Source of the DNA: Synechococcus sp. BO 8801
Lineage (GTDB): Bacteria > Cyanobacteriota > Cyanobacteriia > PCC-6307 > Cyanobiaceae
Reading direction: 5' to 3'
Assembly (NCBI RefSeq): GCF_002252675.1
Contig: NZ_NQKY01000011.1
Span: 30,453 to 94,452 of the forward strand
Length of the DNA stretch: 64,000 nt
The translations under genes were made by a program, and so were the position numbers. Every line of letters starts with the position of its first letter. Position 1 is the stretch's first letter. The notes under the pieces were generated by a model. That model was not told the origin of the DNA. It made no database searches and saw nothing but the letters and a program-made list of their open reading frames with translations. Shown here piece by piece: positions 50,039-59,186 of this stretch.

Positions 50039-51535
50039 ATGACGGCAGGTGGCATCAGAACACGGTTCTGGATTGACATGAGCCTGGAGTGTGTTCGCAG
50101 AGATCACACCAATTCCCTGTCCTCCGGTGACCAGAGGGGACCCTTTCTCACGGCTCGGGCCCTCGGGATGGCCCTGGCGGCTCTGCATGACGTCAGGGCC
50201 GTGGTCGCCGGCTCCGCCACCAAGCTGCTCAGCCTTCCCATCCCCGCCGGCCTGCTCCCGTTTCCCAGCCATAAGGAGAGGGATCTGGCCGCCGCTGCCG
50301 CCTGTCACCAGGTGCTCCGGCTGCGCTATCCCAACCAGGCCTCCATGCTGGAGCCGGCCTGGATCAACTGGCTCGACTACTTCGAGATGGGCCCTGCCAG
50401 GACGCCGGTGGAGATGGCCGGCAGGGCCTACGGCACGGCCGTCCATCAGTTCGGCATGGACGACATGAACAAGGCGCGCGCCGCTTACACGCCTGACGGC
50501 ACGCCCTACAACCACAAGGCGCCACCCACCCAGCCGACCCAGGGTTTTCTGGGTGGCGTCTGGGGAAGCGCCACACCCCTGGCCGCGGTCCGGGTGATGG
50601 ACTTTCCGCCGCCGCCCGGTCGCCTCGGCGCCGACACCGTCACCTCCACCCAGCACTATCGCGATGACTTCGGCAGAGTTGCGGCCAAGGGTGAGATCAA
50701 CCGCGCCCCCGGCGACCCGGCCTTCCGGACCCTCGCCGAAGAGGTCATCGGCATCGCCTGGGGGTACGACGGCCCCCAGGAGCTCGGAACCCCACCCCGC
50801 CTCTACCTGCAGGTGGTGCTGACCGTTCTTGACTCCATCGAGGAACGCAATCCCGGCCAGCTCGAGGAGCTGGATGAACTGGGTGTCATCGCTGGCGCGG
50901 CCGTGGCCATGGCCGATGCGGGCATCGATGCGTGGCACTACAAATACGCTCCGACCCACATGATGTGGCGCCCGGCGGTGGGGATCCGCGAGGCCGTTGC
51001 CGGCAACGGGGTCGCCGACCCCAACTGGCTGCCCCTGGGGCGTCCGGACACCAACGGCGCCGGCACGGGGCTGACGCCCGATTTCCCCGCCTACCCCTCC
51101 GGCCATGCCACCTTCGGGGCGGCCGCCTTCCAGCTGCTGCGGCTGTTCCTGGTGGAGAGGGGTGTCAGCAGCTTCGATCTCGGCGGCAGCGGCCTGGATG
51201 ATGTGCGCTTCGAATTCGTCTCCGATGAGTTCGATGGCCGCAACATCGATCCCCGCACGCAGCGGCCGCGGGAACTTCTCACCCTGAGTTACGACAATCT
51301 CTGGCAGGCGATGGTGGATAACTCGCTGAGCCGGGTCTACCTGGGTGTGCACTGGCAATTCGATGGCATCACCAGCCGCCTTCCAGGTACCAGCGAAGAC
51401 ATCTTTGGTGTTCCTCCCACTCCCAGGGAGCTGGGCCATACCGGTGGCGTCTGGCTTGGTGCCCAGATCGCCAATCAGCTGGCGATGAAACTCGACATCT
51501 CGAGGGCCACGATCGCCGCCTCCGGGATCCTCTGA
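50039..51535 (+). CDS. Vanadium-dependent haloperoxidase-like phosphatase-fold protein
   Basis: A 498-residue protein of the vanadium haloperoxidase/PAP2 family, whose members oxidise halides with hydrogen peroxide. The vanadate-binding motifs are present: YAPTHMMWRPAVGIR (Lys/Arg region), PAYPSGHATFGAAAF (Ser-Gly-His) and NSLSRVYLGVHWQFDG (Arg and His). The N-terminal helical part (RRDHTNSLSSGDQRGPFLTA) is typical of VHPOs from marine cyanobacteria and related bacteria. No signal peptide is clear. Starts at 49994 (TTG) or 50078 (ATG) are alternatives to 50039. Confidence 0.88.
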   Translation: MTAGGIRTRFWIDMSLECVRRDHTNSLSSGDQRGPFLTARALGMALAALHDVRAVVAGSATKLLSLPIPAGLLPFPSHKERDLAAAAACHQVLRLRYPNQASMLEPAWINWLDYFEMGPARTPVEMAGRAYGTAVHQFGMDDMNKARAAYTPDGTPYNHKAPPTQPTQGFLGGVWGSATPLAAVRVMDFPPPPGRLGADTVTSTQHYRDDFGRVAAKGEINRAPGDPAFRTLAEEVIGIAWGYDGPQELGTPPRLYLQVVLTVLDSIEERNPGQLEELDELGVIAGAAVAMADAGIDAWHYKYAPTHMMWRPAVGIREAVAGNGVADPNWLPLGRPDTNGAGTGLTPDFPAYPSGHATFGAAAFQLLRLFLVERGVSSFDLGGSGLDDVRFEFVSDEFDGRNIDPRTQRPRELLTLSYDNLWQAMVDNSLSRVYLGVHWQFDGITSRLPGTSEDIFGVPPTPRELGHTGGVWLGAQIANQLAMKLDISRATIAASGIL

Positions 51536-51575
51536 GCCCCCGGGCGCGAAGGAGGCCAGCGCGCCGCCTCGGGCC

Positions 51576-52160
51576 TCAGCCCTTGGGCGTTCTGGCCAGA
51601 TAATCCTCCTGAAGGATGTACATGCGTTTGACGTCCCGGTACTGGCCTTCGATGAAGAATTCGCCCACCAGATGGCCCTCTTCGACGAAGCCGCACTGCT
51701 GATAGAGGTGCAGGGCCTTTTCGTTGTCGACCGCCACGGACAGGTAGATCTTGTGGAGATTCAGGATGGTGAAGGAGTAGTCGAGGGCCTTGTGGATGCA
51801 GAACCTGGCGTAGCCCTTGCCCTGGTGCGCCGGGGCGATGATGATCTGGAATTCCGCCCGGCGGTGGATGTAGTCGATCTCGATCAGCTCCACCAGGCCG
51901 ATCAGCTCCCTGGCCCCGTTCTCTGCGCCCCGATTCTCGACGACAAAGCGGCGCTCGGCATTGTCGTGGATGTGGCGGTTGTAGAGCTCCTCAAGCTCAT
52001 CGAACGACTCGTAGGGCTCTTCGAACCAGTAGGCCATCACGCTGCGGTTGTTGACCTGGTCGTGGATGAACCGCAGATCCCCCCGCTCCAGGGCCCGCAG
52101 GGTCAGCTCCGCTCTCGCCACCGGATTCCAGATCGTCCTGCACAGACGGTAGGGCTGCAC
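51576..52160 (-). CDS. speG: SpeG-like spermidine N-acetyltransferase
   Basis: A 194-residue GNAT enzyme close to E. coli SpeG, which acetylates spermidine with acetyl-CoA to limit polyamine toxicity. Shared stretches are MAYWFEEPYESFDELEELYN, HIHDNAERRFVVE, GLVELIEIDYIHRRAEFQII with HQGKGYA, and EFFIEGQYRDVKRMYI. The N-terminus carries about 20 extra residues and could begin later. It converges on the haloperoxidase gene and diverges from hisC with a 38-bp gap. Confidence 0.88.
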   Translation of the reverse strand: MQPYRLCRTIWNPVARAELTLRALERGDLRFIHDQVNNRSVMAYWFEEPYESFDELEELYNRHIHDNAERRFVVENRGAENGARELIGLVELIEIDYIHRRAEFQIIIAPAHQGKGYARFCIHKALDYSFTILNLHKIYLSVAVDNEKALHLYQQCGFVEEGHLVGEFFIEGQYRDVKRMYILQEDYLARTPKG

Positions 52161-52198
52161 TGCAGGATGGCAGTCGCAGCGATCTGAGCTCCGCCGCC

Positions 52199-53332
52199 GT
52201 GACCAGCCCCACCCCAGGCGAGAGCCCGGCCGTTCCCCCCTGCCCCCGGGCCCGGCCGGAGGTGGAGACCCTCACCGCCTACAGCGCCCCCCTGGAGGGG
52301 CGCCGCGGCCTGCTGCGGCTTGACTTCAACGAGAACACCGTCGGGCCCAGCCCACGGGTGGTGGAGGCGATCCGCGCCATCCCGGCCGATCATTACGCCA
52401 TCTATCCGGAGTACGACGGCCTGCGGGAGGCGGTGGTGCGCTCCCTCGGGGGCCGGGGCCTGACGCCGGCCCACATCGGCCTGTTCAACGGCGTGGACGC
52501 GGCCATCCATGCCGTCTTCCAGGCCTTCGGCTCGCCGGGCGACCGGTTGCTGACCACCAGCCCCACCTTCGGCTACTACACGCCCTGTGCCCGTATGCAG
52601 GGCATGGCGATCGAGGCCATCCCTTACCGCCTGCCGGATTTCGGCTTCCCGCTCGAGGCGATCCGGGCGGCTCTGGAGGCCCCGGCAGCGGCGGCGGGCG
52701 CCCCACGGATCCTGCTGATCTGCAACCCCAACAACCCCACCGGCACCCGGCTGGCGCCCGAGCGGATCCTGGAGCTGGCGGCGGCGGCGCCGGACACCCT
52801 GGTGGTGGTCGATGAGCTCTACGAGGCCTTCACGGGTGACAGCGTGCTGCCCGTTGCCGATTTCGCCGCGGCCCCCAACCTGCTGGTGCTGCGCTCCCTG
52901 GCCAAGACGGCCGGCCTGGCGGGCCTGCGCATCGGCTTCGCCATCGGCGCGCCGGCGCTGGTGGAGCGGGTGGGCCGGGTCTGCGGGCCTTACGACATCA
53001 ACAGCTTCGCGGTCACCGCCGCCCATGCCGCCCTGGCCGACCAGGCCTATGTGGACGCCTATGTGGCCGAGGTGCTGCGGGCCCGCGACCAGCTCCTGAG
53101 CCAGTTGCGCCAGGCGGGTGTGCGCCACCATGCCGCCGGCGGCAACTACCTGCTGCTCTGGCCCCGCCGTTCCGCGGAGGCGGTGGAGGCCGACCTGCGC
53201 CAGGCCGGCATCCTCGTGCGATCGATGGCCGGCAAGCCGCTGATCGACGGCTCCCTGCGGGTCAGCCTCGGCACCGGTGAGCAGATGGAGCGCTTCTGGG
53301 AGGCCTACCGCCGCATCGACGGGCTGGGGTGA
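52199..53332 (+). CDS. hisC: Histidinol-phosphate aminotransferase-like PLP enzyme
   Basis: A 377-residue fold-type I aminotransferase. HisC converts imidazole-acetol phosphate to histidinol phosphate. Motifs are LDFNENTVGPSPRVVEAI, YPEYDGLREAV, LICNPNNPTGTRL, VVVDELYEAF (Asp and Tyr contacting PLP) and the PLP lysine in RSLAKTAGLAGLRIGF. C-terminal RVSLGTGEQMERF holds the substrate-carboxylate Arg. The start is a GTG at 52199. The neighbouring genes are not histidine genes, so a related aminotransferase specificity remains possible. Confidence 0.85.
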   Translation: MTSPTPGESPAVPPCPRARPEVETLTAYSAPLEGRRGLLRLDFNENTVGPSPRVVEAIRAIPADHYAIYPEYDGLREAVVRSLGGRGLTPAHIGLFNGVDAAIHAVFQAFGSPGDRLLTTSPTFGYYTPCARMQGMAIEAIPYRLPDFGFPLEAIRAALEAPAAAAGAPRILLICNPNNPTGTRLAPERILELAAAAPDTLVVVDELYEAFTGDSVLPVADFAAAPNLLVLRSLAKTAGLAGLRIGFAIGAPALVERVGRVCGPYDINSFAVTAAHAALADQAYVDAYVAEVLRARDQLLSQLRQAGVRHHAAGGNYLLLWPRRSAEAVEADLRQAGILVRSMAGKPLIDGSLRVSLGTGEQMERFWEAYRRIDGLG

Positions 53333-53354
53333 GGCGCGCGTGCCGGTGCCGGCC

Positions 53355-54149
53355 TCAGCGCATCACCTCCACCACCACCCCATCCCCGAGGGGCGGCACC
53401 ACCGAGATGGTGCGGCCGCTGCGGCGCACCGTGGCCCCCACCATCGCCTTCAGGAACGGCTCCACCGACCCCTGGTCGCAGCCGGCGGGGGGCTTGCCGG
53501 TGGTGTACTGCACCGGAATCACCCGACGGGCCTGCAGCTCCCGGGCCACCTCGGCCGCCTCCTGGCCGGTGTAGACCTTGCCGCCGCCGCCCACGCCGAT
53601 GATCAGCACATCGGGGCGTCCCAGCAGCACCCGGTCGGCGGGGCCGAGGCGGCCGGCGGTGCCACCGAGGTGGGCGATGTCGAGGCCGCCCTGGCGCCAG
53701 CGCCAGAGGGTGGCGTTGCCGAAGCGGCGGCCGCCCACCCGGTCGTGGGGGGCGGCGATGCCCTCGATCTGCAGACCGGCCAGCCGGTAGGAGCCCGGCT
53801 TCACCAGGAACTTGCCGCTGGCCACCTGGGCGCCCTCATCCTTGAGCAGGCTGCTGGCCAGGATCACATCGGCGCTGACGCGGGGCACGGGCAGGCCGGC
53901 GGCGCACCCCACGGCCTGGAACGGGTTGACCAGCACCCGGGCGCCACCCCCCTGGATCATCAGGGCGCTGTGGCCCAGGTGGGTGATCGAGACGCCGCCG
54001 CCCTTCTGGGCCAGGGCCGGCATCGGCAGGGTGAGTCCGGCCGCCAGGGCCAGACCCGCACCCAGACGCAGGGCCGTGGTGGTGGTGCGACGCAACGCTG
54101 TCGCGGATCCGGTCAGCGCTGTCGCGGACCGGCTGGTGGGGTCAACCAT
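53355..54149 (-). CDS. Secreted metallo-beta-lactamase-fold protein (UPF0173-like)
   Basis: A 264-residue protein with a signal peptide (ALRLGAGLALAAGLTLPMPA, cleavage after ALA near 48). It has an MBL-fold core starting VSITHLGHSALMIQGGGARV, then VNPF and PDVLIIGVGGG, as in the UPF0173/UlaG-like group. The classic HxHxDH motif is not seen; the Asp/His metal ligands appear reduced (HDRVGG), so activity is uncertain. The gene is converged upon by hisC and lies 43 bp downstream of trpG/pabA. Confidence 0.72.
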   Translation of the reverse strand: MVDPTSRSATALTGSATALRRTTTTALRLGAGLALAAGLTLPMPALAQKGGGVSITHLGHSALMIQGGGARVLVNPFQAVGCAAGLPVPRVSADVILASSLLKDEGAQVASGKFLVKPGSYRLAGLQIEGIAAPHDRVGGRRFGNATLWRWRQGGLDIAHLGGTAGRLGPADRVLLGRPDVLIIGVGGGGKVYTGQEAAEVARELQARRVIPVQYTTGKPPAGCDQGSVEPFLKAMVGATVRRSGRTISVVPPLGDGVVVEVMR

Positions 54150-54192
54150 GGAGTCGCGTCTGGCCCCACCGGGCCCGGGATGTGGCGCGAAA

Positions 54193-54789
54193 CTAGCAGT
54201 GGGAGGCCAGGCGCAGGAAATTGGCCAGCAGCTGGTGACCGGCCTGGGTGAGCACGCTCTCCGGATGGAACTGCACCCCCTGCAGGTGCTGGTGCTCCCG
54301 GTGCTGCAGGCCCATGATCGTGCCGTCCTCCAGCCAGGCGGTGATCTCCAGGCAGTCGGGCAGGGTCTCCCGCTCGGCGATCAGGCTGTGGTAGCGGGTG
54401 GCGGTGAGGGGCTCGGGCAGGCCTTCAAACACCCCGGCGCCCCGGTGGTGCACCGGAGAGGTCTTGCCGTGCATCAGCTCGCCGGCCCGCACCACCCGCC
54501 CGCCGAACACCTGGGCCAGGCACTGGTGCCCCAGGCACACCCCCAGCACGGGCACGGTGGGTCCCAGGTCCCGCAGCACCTCCAGGCAGACCCCGGCCTG
54601 GTCCGGGTCGCCGGGGCCGGGGGAGATCAGGATCGCCGCCGGGTCGAGGGCCCGGATCTGCTCCAGGTCGAGGGCGTCGTTGCGTTCCACCCGCACCGTG
54701 GCGGCGAGGGGGTGGTCGGCGGCCAGTTCACCCAGGTACTGGACCAGGTTGAAGGTGAAGCTGTCGTAGTTGTCGAGGACCAGGAGCAT
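54193..54789 (-). CDS. trpG: Anthranilate/aminodeoxychorismate synthase glutaminase subunit
   Basis: A 198-residue class I glutamine amidotransferase that supplies ammonia to TrpE or PabB for tryptophan or folate synthesis. It starts [20 protein letters not shown]. The catalytic Cys is in [18 protein letters not shown], the His/Glu pair in [11 protein letters not shown], and [11 protein letters not shown] is the oxyanion region. TrpG and PabA cannot be told apart here, and many bacteria use one protein for both. It is 9 bp downstream of dgkA on the same strand. Confidence 0.93.
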   Translation of the reverse strand: MLLVLDNYDSFTFNLVQYLGELAADHPLAATVRVERNDALDLEQIRALDPAAILISPGPGDPDQAGVCLEVLRDLGPTVPVLGVCLGHQCLAQVFGGRVVRAGELMHGKTSPVHHRGAGVFEGLPEPLTATRYHSLIAERETLPDCLEITAWLEDGTIMGLQHREHQHLQGVQFHPESVLTQAGHQLLANFLRLASHC

Positions 54790-54798
54790 GGGGACGGT

Positions 54799-55278
54799 CT
54801 AGACGCCGAGGCGGATCAGCAGGGGGGGCACGAGCAGCAGCAGGGCGATCAGCAGCGACGAGAGGGCGGCGACGAGCACGGCAGCGGCGGCGCAGTCCTT
54901 GGCGATGCGGGCCAGGGGGTGGAACTGGCGGCCGATGGCGAGGTCCACCACCGCCTCGGTGGCGGTGTTGAGCAGCTCCAGCACCAGCACCGCCGCCACC
55001 GTGAGCACCAGCACCGCCAGGCGGTCAGCGGCCAGCCGCAGCCACAGCCCCAGGCCGAACACCACGGCCCCCGTGAACACATGGATACGGAAGTTGCGCT
55101 GGCTGGCGAAGCCGTAGGCCAGGCCCTGGGCGGCGTAGCGGAAGCTCGCCGGCAGGTCGCCCGCCACCTTCCACGCCCCCACCCGCAGGCGCCTGCCGCG
55201 GCGATGCACGTCGTTGGTCACGTCGCTGGTCACTTCGCGGAGGGCCGGCGGATGTTCCTCTGGAACGAGCATCGGCAT
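54799..55278 (-). CDS. dgkA: Diacylglycerol kinase family membrane protein
   Basis: A 159-residue inner-membrane enzyme (diacylglycerol or undecaprenol kinase). After a 35-residue basic N-terminus it has the family core: SFRYAAQGLAYGFASQRNFR, VLELLNTATEAVVDLAI with the catalytic Glu-Asn-Thr region, and AKDCAAAAVLVAAL with the Lys-Asp-Ala. Three helices are evident. The gene is the second of a run ybeY, dgkA, trpG on the minus strand, 62 bp after ybeY. Confidence 0.92.
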   Translation of the reverse strand: MPMLVPEEHPPALREVTSDVTNDVHRRGRRLRVGAWKVAGDLPASFRYAAQGLAYGFASQRNFRIHVFTGAVVFGLGLWLRLAADRLAVLVLTVAAVLVLELLNTATEAVVDLAIGRQFHPLARIAKDCAAAAVLVAALSSLLIALLLLVPPLLIRLGV

Positions 55279-55340
55279 CGCACCGCCGTTGGAGGGACAA
55301 GCGGCACCCTACCGCCGATGACCGCTGGGAACAGCCCCTG

Positions 55341-55877
55341 TCAGGAGGGGGACGCCGCCAGCAGGGCCGTCTGCCGGGCCAGCATCGCCTCCAGGCTGTC
55401 GTCATCGGGGTGATCCCAGCCCAGCAGGTGCAGCAGGCCATGGCTGGCCAGGAACAGCAGCTCCTCCTCCAGGCCGTGGCCGGCCGCCTCGGCCTGCCGC
55501 CGGGCCGTGTCGAGGGAGATGACGATGTCGCCCAGCTCCAGCCACTCCGGCTCCGCCCCCGGCGGGGCCGGCGGCGCCTCCTCCTGGGCGGCGAAGGCCA
55601 GCACGTCGGTGGGGCCGCTGTGCTGGCGCCAGGCCTGGTTGAGCTCGGCGATCGTGGCGTCGTCCGTGAGCTCCAGCCCCAGGCTGTAGCCCTCGGCGCG
55701 CAGGGGGGCCGGCAGCTCCGGCCGCAGCTGGGCCAGCCAGGCGCCCAGGTGGGAGCACCAGAGCGCCTCGGCCCCGGCGGGGTCCGCCAGGGGCTCCGGG
55801 GGCATGGCGTCACCGGCAGCCCCGGACTCCAGGCTGAAGGCCAGGTCGATCTCCGGCGCCGCCCCTGGGCTGGTCAT
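55341..55877 (-). CDS. ybeY: Endoribonuclease YbeY
   Basis: A 178-residue metal-dependent RNase involved in 16S rRNA maturation and ribosome quality control. The zinc motif HGLLHLLGWDH (HxxxHxxxxDH, residues about 146-156) is intact, preceded by GDIVISLDTARRQA. The N-terminal 40 residues are an acidic extension. The start is the ATG at 55877, which overlaps the stop of the DUF3285 gene (ATGA), so the pair is translationally coupled. Confidence 0.93.
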   Translation of the reverse strand: MTSPGAAPEIDLAFSLESGAAGDAMPPEPLADPAGAEALWCSHLGAWLAQLRPELPAPLRAEGYSLGLELTDDATIAELNQAWRQHSGPTDVLAFAAQEEAPPAPPGAEPEWLELGDIVISLDTARRQAEAAGHGLEEELLFLASHGLLHLLGWDHPDDDSLEAMLARQTALLAASPS

Positions 55878-56074
55878 CCGGGCAGGCTGGGCCGACCCAG
55901 CCAGGCGATCAGCAGCAGGAAGCCGCTCAGGCCCAGGGCGGTGAGGCCGAAGTGCAGCAGGCTCTGGCGGCCCTTGCGCACCATGTTGCGCATGGCCAGC
56001 TTCACGAAGCTGGGGTTCTCCCCTTGGGCGCCAGGGGCGGCGGCGGTGGGCTGGGGGCTGGGGCGCTCGGGCAT
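55874..56074 (-). CDS. DUF3285 small membrane protein
   Basis: A 66-residue cyanobacterial protein. A Pro/Ala-rich start leads to the conserved SFVKLAMRNMVRKGRQSLLH, then one transmembrane helix (LTALGLSGFLLLIAWLG). DUF3285 proteins are known from cyanobacteria and have no assigned role. The gene lies 20 bp after prfB and overlaps ybeY, so it is part of the prfB-DUF3285-ybeY unit. Confidence 0.88.
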   Translation of the reverse strand: MPERPSPQPTAAAPGAQGENPSFVKLAMRNMVRKGRQSLLHFGLTALGLSGFLLLIAWLGRPSLPG

Positions 56075-56094
56075 GGGGGGCGCTGCGGAAGGGA

Positions 56095-57220
56095 TCAGGC
56101 GGCCGCGTCGGCGGCGATCTCCACACCCTGGCGCAGCAGCGACTGGATGAAGGGATCCAGATCCCCGTCCATCACCCCCTGCACGTCGGTGGTCTCCTGG
56201 GCCGTGCGCAGGTCCTTGACCATCTGGTACGGGTGGAACACGTAGTTGCGGATCTGGTTGCCCCAGGCCGCCTCGACGATGTCGCCGCGGATGTCGGCGA
56301 TCTCGGCCGCCCGCTGCTCCTGGGCGATCACCAGCAGCTTGGCCATCAGCAGGGCCATGGCCTTCTCCTTGTTCTGGAGCTGGGAGCGCTCCTGGGTGCA
56401 GCGCACCGCCAGGCCCGTGGGGATGTGCAGGATCCGCACGGCCGTCTCCACCTTGTTGACGTTCTGGCCGCCGGCGCCGCCGGAGCGGGAGGTGGTGACC
56501 TCCAGGTCCTTCTCGGGGATGTCGAGCTTGACGTCCTCCTCGAGCTTGGGCATCACCTCCACGCCGGCGAAGCTGGTCTGGCGCTTGTCGTTGGCGTTGA
56601 ACGGCGAGATCCGCACCAGCCGGTGGGTGCCCTTCTCGTTGCGCAGGTAGCCGTAGGCGTAGCGGCCGTCAATCTCGATGGTGCAGCTCTTGATGCCCGC
56701 CTCCTCCCCTTCCGAGAGCTCGTCCACGGTCACCTTCATGCCGTGGTCCTCGGCCCAGCGGGTGTACATCCGCATCAGCATCAGGGCCCAGTCCTGGGCG
56801 TCGGTGCCGCCGGCACCGGCATTGATCGAGATCACCGCCCCCTCCTTGTCGTAGGGGCCGCTCAGCAGGCGCTCCAGCTCCCAGCGGTCGAGGGCCCCCT
56901 TGAGGCTCTGCAGGCCGCCGTTGGCCTCGCTGAGGAGCTCCTCATCGGGCTCCAGGTCGTACAGCTCCAGGGTGGCGCGGGCATCGTCGATCGCCGCCTG
57001 CCACTGCAGCAGCTGCTCCAGCTGGGCCTTCACCTCATCCAGATGGCGCATCTGCTTCTGGGCCTGCTGCTGGTCGTCCCAGAAGCCGGGCTGGGAGGCG
57101 AGCTGTTCCAGGTCCCGCTGGCGGGCTTTCAGGGCCGGTACGTCAAAGACAGTCCTGGGCATGGCCCAGGCGGTCGGTGAGCTCGGAGAGGTCGCGCTTG
57201 AAGTCGGTGAGATCCAGCAA
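56095..57220 (-). CDS. prfB: Peptide chain release factor 2, programmed +1 frameshift
   Basis: This is a class I release factor that ends translation at UGA and UAA. The first 25 codons, from a TTG at 57220 ([18 protein letters not shown]), end in an in-frame TGA at 57143-57145 inside CTTTGAC. A +1 slip continues in the main frame, [15 protein letters not shown]. That frame has the stop-codon-recognition region and the GGQ motif [16 protein letters not shown]. The frameshift is the known autoregulatory device of prfB. The last part, ending at 56095, is a standard RF2 C-terminus. An ATG at 57162 is not the natural start. Confidence 0.93.
57142..57148 (-). promoter_or_regulatory. prfB programmed frameshift site CTTTGAC
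   Basis: Read on the minus strand, CTT-TGA-C gives a slow UGA stop with a slippery Leu codon. The upstream frame carries the expected N-terminal RF2 sequence and the downstream frame the rest. When RF2 is scarce, the ribosome shifts +1 and full RF2 is made. Confidence 0.92.
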
Positions 57221-57252
57221 GGGGAAGCGAATCCGGCGATGGCTCGACCCTA

Positions 57253-58263
57253 TCAGCGCCCCGCCTCCGGTCGCCCCGGCGGCTGGGGGGAGCGGGGCAG
57301 GCGGATCAGGGCGTCCGCGAGCAGCAGCAGCCGACTGGCGATCAGCAGCTGGGTGCGGTCGCCCTGGGGCGCCGCCGTCGACTCCGGCAGCGCCGCGCTC
57401 AGCAGGTCCCGGCAGCGGCCCAGGTCCGCCACCGCGTCAGGGGCGTCCCGTCCCTGCACCAGCGCCTCGATCCGGGTCCGGCCGTCGTCCAGCAGCCGCG
57501 GGACCAGCCCGGGCGGCACCCAGGCCGCCGGGGCCGCCTCCTTGAGCAGCAGGCCGAGATCCCGCGCCGCGCTCATCACCGTGCTGCCGTGCTGCAGCTG
57601 CTGCTGGGCCCGCAGCACCGCCTCGTCCGGCTGGCCGTGGATCAGCGTCCGCTCGGCCGCCAGCTGGGGCAAGCGGCGGCGCAGGCCATTGCGGCGCTCC
57701 CGCAGGGCGGCGAACGCCTCCTCCGGCTCAGGACTGTCCGGCAGTCGCTCCAGCAGGCAGGCCAGATCGAGCAGCCAGCCGTCACAGGAGGCCTGCCAGG
57801 CGCTGGAGGACCGCTGGCTGTAGATGTGGCGCGACACCAGCACCCCGATGATCACGCCCAGGATCGTCATCACCATCCGCCAGAACACGTAGTGCCACCA
57901 GGCGTCGCCGTGGTTCATCAGGCTGCCCGCCACCATGTGCCCGCCCACCACGAAGCCGCTGGTCAGGCCGGCGGCGAAGCCGAACAGCCGCACCAGGGTC
58001 AGTCCCAGGAACACCCCGAGGGCGCTCGACAGGCCGCCCAGGACCCCCGCGGCGATCACCACGGCAAGCAGTCCCAGCAGGGTGCCGATGATCCGCTCGC
58101 GCCCGGCCAGCACGCCGCCGCCGAGGTCGGTCTCGAGAATGATCAGGACCCCCAGGGCCAGAAACAGGCCCTCCGGCAGCGCCAGGTGGTGGCAGGCGGC
58201 CACCACCAGCGCCAGGACCGCCCCGTTGCGCACGATTACGGCCGATCGCCCCGGCGCTGTCAT
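57253..58263 (-). CDS. FUSC-family membrane protein, half 2
   Basis: A 336-residue protein with about six N-terminal helices in the FUSC/aromatic acid exporter pattern (LALGVLIILETDLGGGVLAG, then RERIIGTLLGLLAVVIAAGV). A long soluble helical C-terminal part follows, rich in Leu/Arg (DLACLLERLPDSPEPEEAFA). FUSC proteins are thought to move aromatic or amphipathic compounds across the inner membrane. Its start overlaps the stop of the second FUSC gene (58260) by 4 bp, so the two are made together and may form a complex. Confidence 0.8.
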   Translation of the reverse strand: MTAPGRSAVIVRNGAVLALVVAACHHLALPEGLFLALGVLIILETDLGGGVLAGRERIIGTLLGLLAVVIAAGVLGGLSSALGVFLGLTLVRLFGFAAGLTSGFVVGGHMVAGSLMNHGDAWWHYVFWRMVMTILGVIIGVLVSRHIYSQRSSSAWQASCDGWLLDLACLLERLPDSPEPEEAFAALRERRNGLRRRLPQLAAERTLIHGQPDEAVLRAQQQLQHGSTVMSAARDLGLLLKEAAPAAWVPPGLVPRLLDDGRTRIEALVQGRDAPDAVADLGRCRDLLSAALPESTAAPQGDRTQLLIASRLLLLADALIRLPRSPQPPGRPEAGR

Positions 58264-59054
58264 GGCGCTGCCGCCAGGCTCCGCAGCCGCAGCAGGGCCT
58301 CGCGGCAGGCCTCGGCGTCGATGGAGCGCAGCACGGCCGGCACCCGGACCATGGCGACGGCGTGGCGCAGCGCCTGCTCAAGCGCCTCATGCCGCTGCTG
58401 CATCCCGTCACTCGCCAGGCCGTGGGCCTGGGGGCTGCGCAGCACCGTGCTGCGCACGGCGCAGTGGGCGCCGTAGGCGCTGATCAATTCCTCCTCCCCG
58501 TCGTGGGAGGTTCCAGCCAGCAGGGCTTCGATCCGGCCCAGCAGACCCCGCTCGCTGTCCTCCAGGCGCTGCAGCGGTGAGCGGAACCAGAACAGGCGTT
58601 CGACGGCCATGCCCAGCAGCAGCCCCAGCAGGTGCCAGCCGGTCCTGTCGATGACGTACCAGCCCCCCATCCGCTCGTGGGCGGGAACCGCCAGGATCAG
58701 CACGGTCATGATCACCGCGTTCATCAGCGTGGCCGGACTCAGCCCCAGCCGGCGTCCCAGCAGCTGGATGAGGACGTAGCCGACCCCGATGGCGAGCCAG
58801 TTGTGCAGGGCCTGGGTGAGCAGCACCACCACGGCGCCCCCGAACACGGTGCCCACGATCCGCGCCCAGGCCGCCTCCCGCGACGCCTCCGGTGTGGGCA
58901 GCAGGCTCCGGGCGGCGCCATAGACCACATAGAAACCGTCGACCGCGTTGACGTCCGGTCCGGCCGCCGCGTGGATGCCGGCCGCGAGGAAACCGGCGAA
59001 CCCCACCTGCAGAGCGTTGCGGATCTGCTGGGGCGAAGGGGGACGGGGGAGCAT
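58260..59054 (-). CDS. FUSC-family membrane protein, half 1
   Basis: A 264-residue protein with about five helices (GFAGFLAAGIHAAAG, IVGTVFGGAVVVLLTQALHN, ATLMNAVIMTVLILAVPAHE, and others) of the FUSC type, then a soluble helical tail. It is the upstream partner of the coupled FUSC pair. Together they have the size of one full FUSC exporter, as if the two halves were encoded separately. The pair interrupts the prfB-grx interval. The substrate is unknown. Confidence 0.78.
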   Translation of the reverse strand: MLPRPPSPQQIRNALQVGFAGFLAAGIHAAAGPDVNAVDGFYVVYGAARSLLPTPEASREAAWARIVGTVFGGAVVVLLTQALHNWLAIGVGYVLIQLLGRRLGLSPATLMNAVIMTVLILAVPAHERMGGWYVIDRTGWHLLGLLLGMAVERLFWFRSPLQRLEDSERGLLGRIEALLAGTSHDGEEELISAYGAHCAVRSTVLRSPQAHGLASDGMQQRHEALEQALRHAVAMVRVPAVLRSIDAEACREALLRLRSLAAAP

Positions 59055-59186
59055 CGAGCCGACGGACCAGGCGCCGCCGGGAGATCAGGCCACAGGATGC
59101 CGGGCCTGCGCGGATCGGCACGGGCGGGTCTGGTGGGGCATGGCCGATCCCCTTAAGCTGCGCCACGACGCCCCACGAGTGACCGG

